Assembly (NCBI GenBank): GCA_902795835.1
Contig: CADBNA010000208.1
Span: 1-5,664 of the forward strand
Source of the DNA: an uncultured Lachnospiraceae bacterium
GTDB lineage: Bacteria; Bacillota_A; Clostridia; Lachnospirales; Lachnospiraceae
DNA: 5,664 nt
Reading direction: 5' to 3'
Each line of letters starts with the position of its first letter. The stretch's first letter is position 1. The notes under the pieces were generated by a model. That model was not told the DNA's origin. It ran no database searches and saw only the letters and a program-made list of their open reading frames with translations. The position numbers and the translations under genes are program-made. Below, piece after piece: positions 1 through 5,664 of this stretch.

Positions 1-25
1 CTCTGGTCTCCGCTTCGCTTCGGTC

Positions 26-105
26 GGCGCTAAGCGAACGTCCACCGGACGTTCAGCGCCCTCGCGTAGCGGTACTAAAGCTCAAGCGGGCTTTCGCTAA
101 GTACC
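26..105. repeat. REP/BIME-like pair of inverted hairpins downstream of the histidine kinase gene
   Basis: Two 35-nt hairpins are separated by 10 nt (61-70). Hairpin 1: GGCGCT (26-31), a one-sided AAGC bulge (32-35), stem GAACGTCC (36-43), loop ACC, GGACGTTC (47-54), AGCGCC (55-60). Hairpin 2: GGTACT (71-76), stem AAAGCTC (77-83, one G-U pair), loop AAGC, GGGCTTT (88-94), a bulge CGCTA (95-99), AGTACC (100-105). Hairpin 1 has its bulge on the 5' side and hairpin 2 on the 3' side. The reverse complement of hairpin 1 aligns without gaps to hairpin 2 at about 22 of 35 positions, and the outer-stem differences are compensatory. This is the form expected of a dispersed palindromic repeat pair (REP doublet or BIME). 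It lies about 50 nt past the end of the mutS2 operon, so it could stabilise or end the transcript, but no U-tract follows either stem on the minus strand, so a classical intrinsic terminator is not supported. Copies elsewhere in the genome cannot be checked here. Confidence 0.75.
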
Positions 106-151
106 GACGCTGCGGATGTTTCCGTAGGGATCTTTATGTGCCGGAGCTGCT

Positions 152-1573
152 TCATTCTGTGGCCCCGGAAGCAGGTTCAAGGGAGAAGACGAATTCGGTG
201 CCTACCCCTACCGTGCTGACAACGGAAATATTCTGGTGGTGCTGGTTGATGATTTCGCGCACGATGGCCAGTCCGAGGCCGTTGCCTTTCCGTTCGCGTC
301 CGCGGGCGGCATCTGTTTTGTAGAAGCGCTCCCAGATCTTCCCGAGGGATGAGCTGGGGATGCCGACGCCGTGGTCTTTGACGGAGACGAATACTTTGCC
401 GTGGCGGATGTCTGTCTCGATATGGATCGTGGAGCCGTCTTTGCTGAATTTGACCGCATTGTCTATCAGATTGTAGAGGACCTGCTGGATCTTGCCGAGA
501 TCTGCCGATACAAAGAGCTGTTCACCGGTCAGCAGCAGTTCAATCGATATTTTGCGACTTGTGCAGGTGCCTTCAAAGGAGGCTGCCGTATCCCGGATTA
601 CTTCATTAATATCAAAATCTGTTATGTCCAGAAGACTGCCTTTCTGGTCAATGCTGTTCAGCGTCAGGATGCCGTTGGTCAGTGTAGTCAGCCGCTCTGT
701 CTCGGCAAGAACAATCCGCAGGTATTTCTCTCTCATTTCGGGGGGAATGGTGCCGTCCAGGATTGCCTCGACGTACCCTTTGATGGAAGTCAGGGGAGAG
801 CGGAAGTCATGCGATACATTGGCAATAAAGCGGCGCTGATAATCCCCCACTTTTTTCATCTCATCCGACATAAAGTTCAGTGAGGAAGCCATGGTTCCCA
901 GTTCGTCCTCTGACGAGACGGGAATAGTGTAATCCAGATGGCCGGCCGCAAATTCCCGCGTGCCTGTCGTGATTTTTTTCAGGGGGCGCAGTACGGTGAC
1001 GTACAGAGGGATGAACGCGGACAGGGAGATCAGGTACAGAATGAGAAACAGAAAATGGATGATTGCGAGAACCTTTTCCCGCCTGCGGTACAGAACGTCC
1101 AGGGCAGAATGAAAAGCCACATATCCGCGGATATTCAGGTTTCCGGTGACGGGAACCATGACGCTGAGCCGGTCTGAGGGGTAGTAATTAAAGAATGTCC
1201 CGACACTGTAATAGCCCCTGCCCAGGGCAACCGGGTCAAAACCGGAGAGCTGTTCCGGCCGGTCCGGATGGTACTCCGTGCCGGTATTCAGCAGGATGCT
1301 GCCTTCGGAGCTGATCAGCCAGATGTCGCAGTCCTGATAGGAGGCCAGTGAGCGCAGGGACTCATACAGATCCGCGATGTCCGAGGCTTCCCGCAGTGAC
1401 AGAAGTATGCCCGAGTCGGCGATCCTTGACGCCCCGTTGTACATTCTGCGCCCTTCGGCGTCAAATACCTGTTTCTGGACGATGCGGGATCCAAGGGTGG
1501 AAATCAGCGTGAAACCCACGATGCCGATCACGACATAAATCATTATAAATTTTGTGATCAGTCTGTTTCTCAT
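152..1573 (-). CDS. HAMP-domain sensor histidine kinase (two-component system)
   Basis: Membrane sensor kinase of 473 residues, a normal full length. It should autophosphorylate on a histidine and pass the phosphate to the response regulator encoded just upstream. Visible order: a transmembrane segment at about residues 8-28; an extracytoplasmic sensor region at about 30-167 with a PAS/Cache-like patch (DIWLISSEGSILLNTG, about 83-98); a second transmembrane segment at about 168-193; HAMP at about 194-246, ending near SEDELGTM; a dimerisation/phosphoacceptor helix with H-box NVSHDFRSPL, His255 being the acceptor; then the ATPase domain with N-box NLIDNAVKF (Asn372), G1 DHGVGI (400-405), F-box ERFYK (415-419) and G2 GNGLGLAI (430-437). 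All catalytic motifs are intact. The start follows the regulator stop by 11 bp, in which a purine-rich GGGAAGGG stretch serves as ribosome binding site, although its spacing to ATG is short. The sensor signal is unknown. The pairing with an HtrA-like neighbour would fit envelope or secretion stress sensing, but this is inference. Confidence 0.95.
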   Translation of the reverse strand: MRNRLITKFIMIYVVIGIVGFTLISTLGSRIVQKQVFDAEGRRMYNGASRIADSGILLSLREASDIADLYESLRSLASYQDCDIWLISSEGSILLNTGTEYHPDRPEQLSGFDPVALGRGYYSVGTFFNYYPSDRLSVMVPVTGNLNIRGYVAFHSALDVLYRRREKVLAIIHFLFLILYLISLSAFIPLYVTVLRPLKKITTGTREFAAGHLDYTIPVSSEDELGTMASSLNFMSDEMKKVGDYQRRFIANVSHDFRSPLTSIKGYVEAILDGTIPPEMREKYLRIVLAETERLTTLTNGILTLNSIDQKGSLLDITDFDINEVIRDTAASFEGTCTSRKISIELLLTGEQLFVSADLGKIQQVLYNLIDNAVKFSKDGSTIHIETDIRHGKVFVSVKDHGVGIPSSSLGKIWERFYKTDAARGRERKGNGLGLAIVREIINQHHQNISVVSTVGVGTEFVFSLEPASGATE

Positions 1574-1584
1574 TTCCCTTCCCG

Positions 1585-2292
1585 CTATCTGACTTCAAAC
1601 TTATAGCCGATTCCCCAGACGGTGCTGATGGACCAGTGCGGATTGTCGCTGATTTTTTCACGAAGACGTTTGATGTGAACGTCTACGGTGCGGGTATCGC
1701 CCACGTATTCATACCCCCAGATATGATCGAGGAGCTGCTCCCGTGTGAATACCTGATTCGGCTGGGAAGCCAGAAAGTACAGGAGCTCCAGTTCCTTGGG
1801 CGGCATGTCCAGTGTTTTTCCGCGGTATGTGACAGAATAGTTGGTCTGATTGATGATGAGATCCGGAAACTCGGCAATTTTGACAGGTGATTTTTCTGAT
1901 GCCGCGGATGCCGCCGGAGACTGCTGAAACCGGCGCAGGACAGCCCGGACTCTGGCGACGAGTTCCTTGGAATCAAAAGGCTTGATAATGTAGTCATCAG
2001 CCCCCATTTCCAGGCCCAGAACCTTGTCGAAGACTTCACCCTTCGCAGAGAGCATGATAATCGGGACATTGGAAGTGCGGCGAACCTCCCGGCACACTTC
2101 GTAGCCGTCTCTGCCCGGCAGCATCAGGTCAAGAAGAATAAGATTCGGCTGAAAAGAGGATACGGCTCTCAGCGCCTCGTCACCATCTCCGGCAATTTCA
2201 CACTCATAACACTCTTTTGTGAGATACAGAGAAATAAGCTCCGCTATGTTGCTGTCATCGTCCACGATCAGGATTCTCTGTTTGGCTGCCAC
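1585..2292 (-). CDS. OmpR/PhoB-family DNA-binding response regulator
   Basis: Cytoplasmic transcription regulator, presumably phosphorylated by the kinase encoded 11 bp downstream. Counting from the upstream ATG at 2307 (240 aa), the receiver domain spans about 10-125 with the acidic pocket VDDD (15-18), phosphoacceptor Asp60 in LILLDLMLPG, Ser87 in MLSAKG and Lys109 in IIKPFD. A short Ala/Ser-rich linker (about 128-142) leads to a winged-helix domain (about 147-238) with KELELLYFLA, the recognition-helix region TRTVDVHIKRLREKI and the terminal GIGYKF motif. All receiver residues are present, so it should be phosphorylation-responsive. The start given here is GTG at 2292 (235 aa), because GGGAGG lies 7 nt before it; the longer ATG start at 2307 has no ribosome binding site and would place GGGAGG inside the coding sequence. 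The gene follows the mutS2 stop by 18 bp (3 bp for the longer form), so it is cotranscribed. It may bind the 11-bp-period repeats upstream of mutS2, giving autoregulation (inference). Confidence 0.95.
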   Translation of the reverse strand: MAAKQRILIVDDDSNIAELISLYLTKECYECEIAGDGDEALRAVSSFQPNLILLDLMLPGRDGYEVCREVRRTSNVPIIMLSAKGEVFDKVLGLEMGADDYIIKPFDSKELVARVRAVLRRFQQSPAASAASEKSPVKIAEFPDLIINQTNYSVTYRGKTLDMPPKELELLYFLASQPNQVFTREQLLDHIWGYEYVGDTRTVDVHIKRLREKISDNPHWSISTVWGIGYKFEVR

Positions 2293-2299
2293 AGTCAGA

Positions 2300-2305
2300 C
2301 CTCCC
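2300..2305 (-). promoter_or_regulatory. Shine-Dalgarno GGGAGG that decides the response regulator start
   Basis: On the minus strand GGGAGG ends 7 nt before GTG at 2292-2290, ideal spacing for translation initiation. The alternative ATG (2307-2305) overlaps this motif and is preceded only by the A-rich end of mutS2, with no purine motif at proper distance. The GTG start is therefore preferred. It removes five residues (MGGLT) that precede the conserved receiver fold. Confidence 0.7.
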
Positions 2306-2310
2306 ATCTG

Positions 2311-4689
2311 CTATTTTTTCAACTTCACGATTGTAACGCCGGCGTCGCCTTCTCCGAATTCTCCCAGATGAAACTCCGACACATGTCTGTGCCTGCGGAG
2401 ATAGTTGTGGATGCCTTTGCGGAGAGCACCGGTGCCTTTGCCGTGGATCACGCGGACGCTGGAAAGATGTGCCAGATACGCGTCATCCAGATATTTGTCG
2501 AGCTCGGCCACCGCTTCGTCTACCGTTTTTCCCAGAAGGTTTATCTCTGATGATACAGAGTAGGATTTGGACATTTTCAGCCTGCCGGTGCCGGTCTTTT
2601 TCAGAGCGGGCGTGCTGATCACTTCCTCATCGATGAGCTCCAGGTCCGAAATGTTCACTTTGGAGCGGATGATGCCGCACTGCACAAAAAGATTGCCTTT
2701 TGCGTCCGGCAGGCTGCTGACGGTTCCGTTCAGGTTCATGCTCAGAATCCGTACGGAATCTCCCAGATGCAGCTGGCCCGGGGCAGGTTTTCTGCCGCCC
2801 GTCTCCGGCGTGCGCAGGGCTGTTTTCTGCTGCGCGTCAGACAGCTTTTCCCGCAGCGCTGTCCGGCGGCGCTCCATTTCGGAAGAACTGATTCCTTCTT
2901 TTCCGAAACGCCGGAAATCCTTCATGGTCTGATCGGCGTAATCCTTGGCCTCCTGCAGAACCAGGCGGGCATCTTCATTGGCCTTTCTGATAATCTTTTC
3001 CCGCTGTTCTTCCAGACGGCGGACAGACTCTTCCAGCTTCTTTTCCCGCTCAGCCAGTTCCGCTTCCCGCCTGGCAGAGGTCTCATCCCGGGACTCCAGC
3101 TCCCGGCGGCTCTGCTCCAGGCTTGACAGGATATCCTCGAAGGACTCATCCTGTTCGCTGATCTGCTCACGGGCTTCATCGATGATATAAGACGGCAGCC
3201 CCAGCTTTTCGGAAATGGCAAAGGCATTGCTTTTGCCGGGAATGCCGATCAGCAGACGGTAGGTCGGCCGGAGTGTGGCCACATCAAATTCGCAGCTGGC
3301 ATTCTGTACGCCGGGCGTTGACAGGGCAAAAGCTTTCAGCTCGCTGTAGTGCGTAGTGGCCATGGTGCGGATTCCCTGACGGTGCAGGAAGGAGAGTATG
3401 GCTACGGCAAGAGCAGCGCCTTCGACGGGATCTGTGCCCGCTCCGAGCTCGTCAAACAGGACAAGGGAGTCCGTGGCGGCTTCTTCCAGAAATGAGACAA
3501 TATTGGTCATATGGGAAGAAAAGGTACTCAGGGACTGTTCAATGCTCTGTTCATCTCCTATGTCTGCGTACACTTCCGGAAAAACAGCCAGTTCCGACCT
3601 GTCCCCGGCAGGAATATGAAGACCGGACTGGCCCATGAGCGCAAGCAGACCCGTTGTTTTCAGCGTCACGGTCTTGCCGCCGGTATTCGGACCGGTGATG
3701 ATCAGGAGATCATAGGTATCGCCCAGTTCCACATCTATCGGTACGACTGCTTTCCGGTCGATCAGCGGATGGCGCGCCTGACGGAGGCGTATGCGCCGGT
3801 CCGTGTTGAAGACGGGCTCGGAAGCCTTCATATCCAGAGAGAGCTTTGCCCGTGCAAAGATAAAATCCAGTTCCGCCATGTTTTCGAGATCCAGCTCCAG
3901 CGATTCCGAAGAAAGCGCTGCCCGGCTGCTCAGCTCCGCGAGAACAGCTTCGATCTCCTCGGCTTCTCTGGCACGGAGCTCCCGTATCTCATTATTCAGG
4001 CGCACAACGGTCATGGGTTCGATAAAGAGAGTGGCGCCGGTAGAAGACTGGTCATGGACCATCCCCGGAACGGAGGAACGGTATTCTGCCTTTACAGGGA
4101 GACAGTAGCGGCCGTCCCGGAGAGTGATTACGGCATCCTGCAGGCAGCTGCGGAGACTGCCGTTGATCATACCGTTGAGCTGGGAGTGAATCCGGTCTCC
4201 GGCTATGCGGATCGAACGGCGGACCTGACGCAGGCCGGGACTGGCATCATCACTGATCTCATCCGGTGCGGGAATGCAGCGCCGGATTTCGGATGAAAGC
4301 GGATGGACAGGCTCCAGAAGGGCAAAAAACGAATCCAGGGAGTCCTCTTCGGCATCAGCAGAGTCACTGCGGCCGTATGCCTTTATCCTGCCGGCATTTT
4401 CCAGAAGGGCGGCAATTGTCAGCAGTTCTTCGGCATGCAGAATTCCCCCGACGCGCAGACGCAGAAGCATCGGACGGATATCCCGGACATTTCCGAATGA
4501 AGGACTTCCTTTCCGGAAGATCCTGCTGCAGGCATCGGTGGTCTGGCGCTGGCGCTGCCGGATCTCATACAGATCGGAAAAGGGACGCAGCGCCCTGCAG
4601 CGGTTTGCGCCTTCCTGCGAAGTGGCCAGAGCGGCCAGCTGCTCCAGTATCCTGTCATATTCCAGTATCCTGATTGCTTTTTCATTCAT
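2311..4689 (-). CDS. mutS2: MutS2 ATPase with C-terminal Smr domain
   Basis: Full-length MutS2 (792 residues; the family is usually near 780-800). It lacks the mismatch-recognition domain of MutS. An N-terminal core/lever region (about 1-295) is followed by the MutS-type ABC ATPase: Walker A GPNTGGKT (333-340), signature-loop region SLSTFSSHM (386-394), Walker B LVLFDEL (409-415, Asp413/Glu414) and switch TTHY (445-448). A long charged coiled coil (about 515-620) leads to a KOW-like module (about 638-686, LGDSVRIL to KVNISDLEL) and the Smr domain (about 714-790) with HGKGTGALR (749-757). All ATPase residues are present. In the Smr domain the usual D-L-R-G motif reads N-L-L-G (717-720). Known family roles are suppression of homeologous recombination by DNA binding or nicking and, in Bacillus subtilis, action on collided ribosomes. 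It is the first gene of the operon, preceded by a strong promoter and a leader of about 20 nt. The ribosome binding site AAAGGA (4707-4702) lies 12 nt from ATG, slightly far. No other in-frame start was seen close upstream. Confidence 0.97.
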   Translation of the reverse strand: MNEKAIRILEYDRILEQLAALATSQEGANRCRALRPFSDLYEIRQRQRQTTDACSRIFRKGSPSFGNVRDIRPMLLRLRVGGILHAEELLTIAALLENAGRIKAYGRSDSADAEEDSLDSFFALLEPVHPLSSEIRRCIPAPDEISDDASPGLRQVRRSIRIAGDRIHSQLNGMINGSLRSCLQDAVITLRDGRYCLPVKAEYRSSVPGMVHDQSSTGATLFIEPMTVVRLNNEIRELRAREAEEIEAVLAELSSRAALSSESLELDLENMAELDFIFARAKLSLDMKASEPVFNTDRRIRLRQARHPLIDRKAVVPIDVELGDTYDLLIITGPNTGGKTVTLKTTGLLALMGQSGLHIPAGDRSELAVFPEVYADIGDEQSIEQSLSTFSSHMTNIVSFLEEAATDSLVLFDELGAGTDPVEGAALAVAILSFLHRQGIRTMATTHYSELKAFALSTPGVQNASCEFDVATLRPTYRLLIGIPGKSNAFAISEKLGLPSYIIDEAREQISEQDESFEDILSSLEQSRRELESRDETSARREAELAEREKKLEESVRRLEEQREKIIRKANEDARLVLQEAKDYADQTMKDFRRFGKEGISSSEMERRRTALREKLSDAQQKTALRTPETGGRKPAPGQLHLGDSVRILSMNLNGTVSSLPDAKGNLFVQCGIIRSKVNISDLELIDEEVISTPALKKTGTGRLKMSKSYSVSSEINLLGKTVDEAVAELDKYLDDAYLAHLSSVRVIHGKGTGALRKGIHNYLRRHRHVSEFHLGEFGEGDAGVTIVKLKK

Positions 4690-4715
4690 GGGATTTGGCG
4701 TTCCTTTCTGAAAAT

Positions 4716-4744
4716 ATTGTAACCTAAACAGAGGGCTATTGCAA
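4716..4744 (-). promoter_or_regulatory. Sigma-70/SigA-type promoter of the mutS2-regulator-kinase operon
   Basis: On the minus strand the -35 element TTGCAA (4744-4739) is separated by exactly 17 bp from the -10 element TACAAT (4721-4716). Each box differs from consensus at one or two positions. The predicted start is near A4709, giving an untranslated leader of only about 20 nt that contains the AAAGGA ribosome binding site and ends at the mutS2 ATG (4689). There is no room for a riboswitch or attenuator. No comparable promoter was noted in the short gaps before the regulator or kinase genes, so this one probably drives all three. Confidence 0.75.
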
Positions 4745-4756
4745 ATGTGCGCGGCA

Positions 4757-4789
4757 TATGTTTTCGTAAATTGTTCATGAATTGTTCAT
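4757..4789. promoter_or_regulatory. 11-bp-period direct repeats, candidate response regulator operator
   Basis: The decamer AATTGTTCAT occurs exactly twice, at 4769-4778 and 4780-4789, repeating every 11 bp. A third, degraded unit of the same phase can be read at 4757-4767 (on the minus strand ACGAAAACATA against ATGAACAATTT). Head-to-tail repeats with a period of about one helical turn are the typical binding pattern of OmpR/PhoB-type regulators. The block lies 12 bp upstream of the mutS2 -35 box and also upstream of the divergent protease-like gene, so one bound regulator could affect both directions. TTGTTC (4771-4776) could also act as a weak plus-strand -35 with CATGAT (4795-4800) as -10 at 18 bp. 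The repeat is seen directly; the regulator that binds it is inferred. Confidence 0.5.
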
Positions 4790-4804
4790 ATATGCATGAT
4801 AAAC

Positions 4805-4882
4805 TGATTCTGTCTCTGAGTGCGGAGCAATCTGTAATCTGCTTTTGGTGACAGAGTCATTGTATGATTTCCATCAGACAAT
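4805..4882 (+). promoter_or_regulatory. Leader region of the protease-like gene with two inverted repeats
   Basis: TGATTCTGTC (4805-4814) can pair with GACAGAGTCA (4850-4859) as a 10-bp stem with one G-U pair, enclosing 35 nt in which AGCA and TGCT can form a small inner stem around 4826-4843. Directly after it, ATTGT (4859-4863) and ACAAT (4878-4882) flank GAT-TTCC-ATC, giving a 24-bp hyphenated dyad centred near 4870. A -10-like TATGAT (4863-4868) sits in the left half of that dyad but has no good -35 at 17 bp. The dyad may thus be an operator over a promoter, or an RNA hairpin just upstream of the ribosome binding site (AGGAG, 4895-4899). It matches no riboswitch class that I recognise. 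Confidence 0.3.
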
Positions 4883-4905
4883 ATCTTCCCTTACAGGAGA
4901 AAAGC

Positions 4906-5664
4906 ATGGATAATGACAGAAACAGAGAAGCCGGTTCTGCTCCGGGGCCTGCATACGCCGGGCAGGAGCACGATCAGGAGTATCAGTTTCTCAATCAGAC
5001 CATCCGGAAGAAGCCGGTTGACCGCAGGGCTATAGCGCTGCGTTCTTTGTCGATAATCTTTGGCGCCGTTCTGTTCGGTATTATTGCGGCGCTGTTTTTT
5101 GTTATGTCTGTGCGGCTTGCCGGCGGTATACCGGGTTTCGTCGCAGAGGACCCGAAGATTTCGATTCCGGCAGATGAAGAGCCGCAGAATGCGCAGCACG
5201 ATGCCGCCTTCGGTGAAGAGGCTGCTGTCTCGGCCCCGGAAGACGCAGACGGAGAGATGCCGCCTTCTGCAGAACAGGAGGCAGCTGATTACCCGCCTTC
5301 TGCGGATCTCCCCGTTCTGGCCGAACTTCAGGAAACGCCGGTTTCCCAGATTGCAGAGCTGCAGGAAACAGAAACGGAAGCCCTGCCTCCTGATATTTTT
5401 CAGGATGTCAGCATAATGTCCGGACAGTCAGACCTGCCGGATGAAACAGATAAAGATGACGCAAGGTCTGAAGCAGAGCCCGGCGGAGCCGATGAGGATA
5501 CGGAGACTGCAGCAGAACCGATGCTGAGCCTGCAGGCTTACCGCACCCTGTTCCGGGATATGCTGACGGTTGCGGACGGACCGGAGCATGCGATTGTCCG
5601 GGTAACCGGCATCAGCAGCGAAATGGACTTTTTTAATCAGAATTACGAGAACACAAATCAGATA
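4906..5664 (+). CDS. Membrane-anchored HtrA/DegP-like S1C serine protease, N-terminal part
   Basis: An open frame of 253 codons runs off the window edge without a stop. The ATG at 4906 has AGGAG (4895-4899) six bases upstream. The product starts with a hydrophilic, probably cytoplasmic tail (1-43), then one transmembrane helix (about 44-68, LSIIFGAVLFGIIAALFFV) preceded by basic residues RKK and RR, which predicts a cytoplasmic N-terminus and an outside C-terminus. Residues about 80-205 form a low-complexity acidic linker with over thirty Asp/Glu and only about three Lys/Arg. The end, AIVRVTGISSEMDFFNQNYENTNQ (about 229-252, written here only to locate it), resembles the first strands of HtrA-like proteases from Clostridia, in which a wall-side trypsin-like domain degrades or refolds damaged exported proteins. 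The catalytic His, Asp and Ser and any PDZ domain would lie beyond the edge, so activity cannot be judged. It is divergent from mutS2 and shares its 216-bp control region. Alternative: another anchored protein with a trypsin-like fold that has lost catalysis. Confidence 0.75.
   Translation, partial: MDNDRNREAGSAPGPAYAGQEHDQEYQFLNQTIRKKPVDRRAIALRSLSIIFGAVLFGIIAALFFVMSVRLAGGIPGFVAEDPKISIPADEEPQNAQHDAAFGEEAAVSAPEDADGEMPPSAEQEAADYPPSADLPVLAELQETPVSQIAELQETETEALPPDIFQDVSIMSGQSDLPDETDKDDARSEAEPGGADEDTETAAEPMLSLQAYRTLFRDMLTVADGPEHAIVRVTGISSEMDFFNQNYENTNQI

Noticed and set aside
11..24. Short tandem CGCTT units and a CRISPR-like repeat-spacer pattern in the first 130 bases
   Set aside because: Only two five-base copies occur. 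The rest is explained by the hairpin pair, with no regular spacers or repeated direct units.
26..105. Classical intrinsic terminator for the mutS2 operon
   Set aside because: The stems are strong, but neither is followed by a run of U on the minus-strand transcript, so factor-independent termination is not supported.
138..323. Small plus-strand open frame overlapping the end of the kinase gene
   Set aside because: Most of it is antisense to the kinase C-terminus. No Shine-Dalgarno motif or recognisable protein pattern.
371..883. Plus-strand open frame of 170 codons
   Set aside because: It is antisense to the conserved ATPase and phosphoacceptor domains of the histidine kinase. Its open length follows from GC-rich codon use in the true gene.
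3511..4296. Plus-strand open frame of 261 codons
   Set aside because: It lies wholly antisense to mutS2, whose frame encodes intact ATPase motifs. The plus-strand product shows no recognisable domain and has no good ribosome binding site.
4891..5199. Minus-strand open frame of 102 codons
   Set aside because: Antisense to the N-terminus of the HtrA-like gene, whose frame has a good ribosome binding site and a clear membrane anchor.
5060..5416. Plus-strand open frame of 118 codons
   Set aside because: It is in another frame of the HtrA-like gene and gives an Arg-rich, unnatural product, a typical shadow of an acidic coding stretch.

Overview
The window looks like chromosomal DNA from a moderately GC-rich member of the Clostridia, most likely Lachnospiraceae or a close relative. 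This rests on the protein flavour (a MutS2 Smr domain with an INLLGKTVDEA-type motif, a histidine kinase with an SHDFRSPL H-box, and an HtrA-like protease with a cytoplasmic N-terminus and one membrane anchor) and on Shine-Dalgarno-led genes. The taxon is inferred from recognised sequence style; no search was run.

Layout. Bases 1-151 are non-coding and hold a striking pair of inverted, covarying 35-nt hairpins that resembles a REP/BIME-type repeat. From 152 to 4689 lies a compact minus-strand operon, in transcription order: mutS2 (4689 to 2311), an OmpR/PhoB-family response regulator (stop at 1585; start probably GTG at 2292 rather than ATG at 2307), and a HAMP-containing sensor histidine kinase (1573 to 152). 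The gaps are at most 18 bp and 11 bp. A near-consensus sigma-70-type promoter (TTGCAA - 17 bp - TACAAT) lies just upstream of mutS2. The 216-bp divergent region 4690-4905 also contains 11-bp-period direct repeats of the kind OmpR-family regulators often bind, and two inverted repeats in the leader of the next gene. From 4906 to the window edge runs the N-terminal 253 codons of a plus-strand gene: a membrane-anchored protein with a long acidic linker and the start of an HtrA/DegP-like (S1C) serine protease domain.

How the genes may work together. MutS2 is known from Bacillus subtilis as a factor acting on collided ribosomes, and in other bacteria as an anti-recombination protein. HtrA-type proteases handle misfolded exported proteins, and in B. 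subtilis htrA is controlled by a two-component system (CssRS). A two-component system cotranscribed with mutS2 and divergent from an HtrA-like gene, with candidate operator repeats between them, suggests a quality-control or envelope-stress locus. That is a hypothesis: the sequence shows the arrangement, not the function. No mobile element, CRISPR array, tRNA or rRNA was seen.
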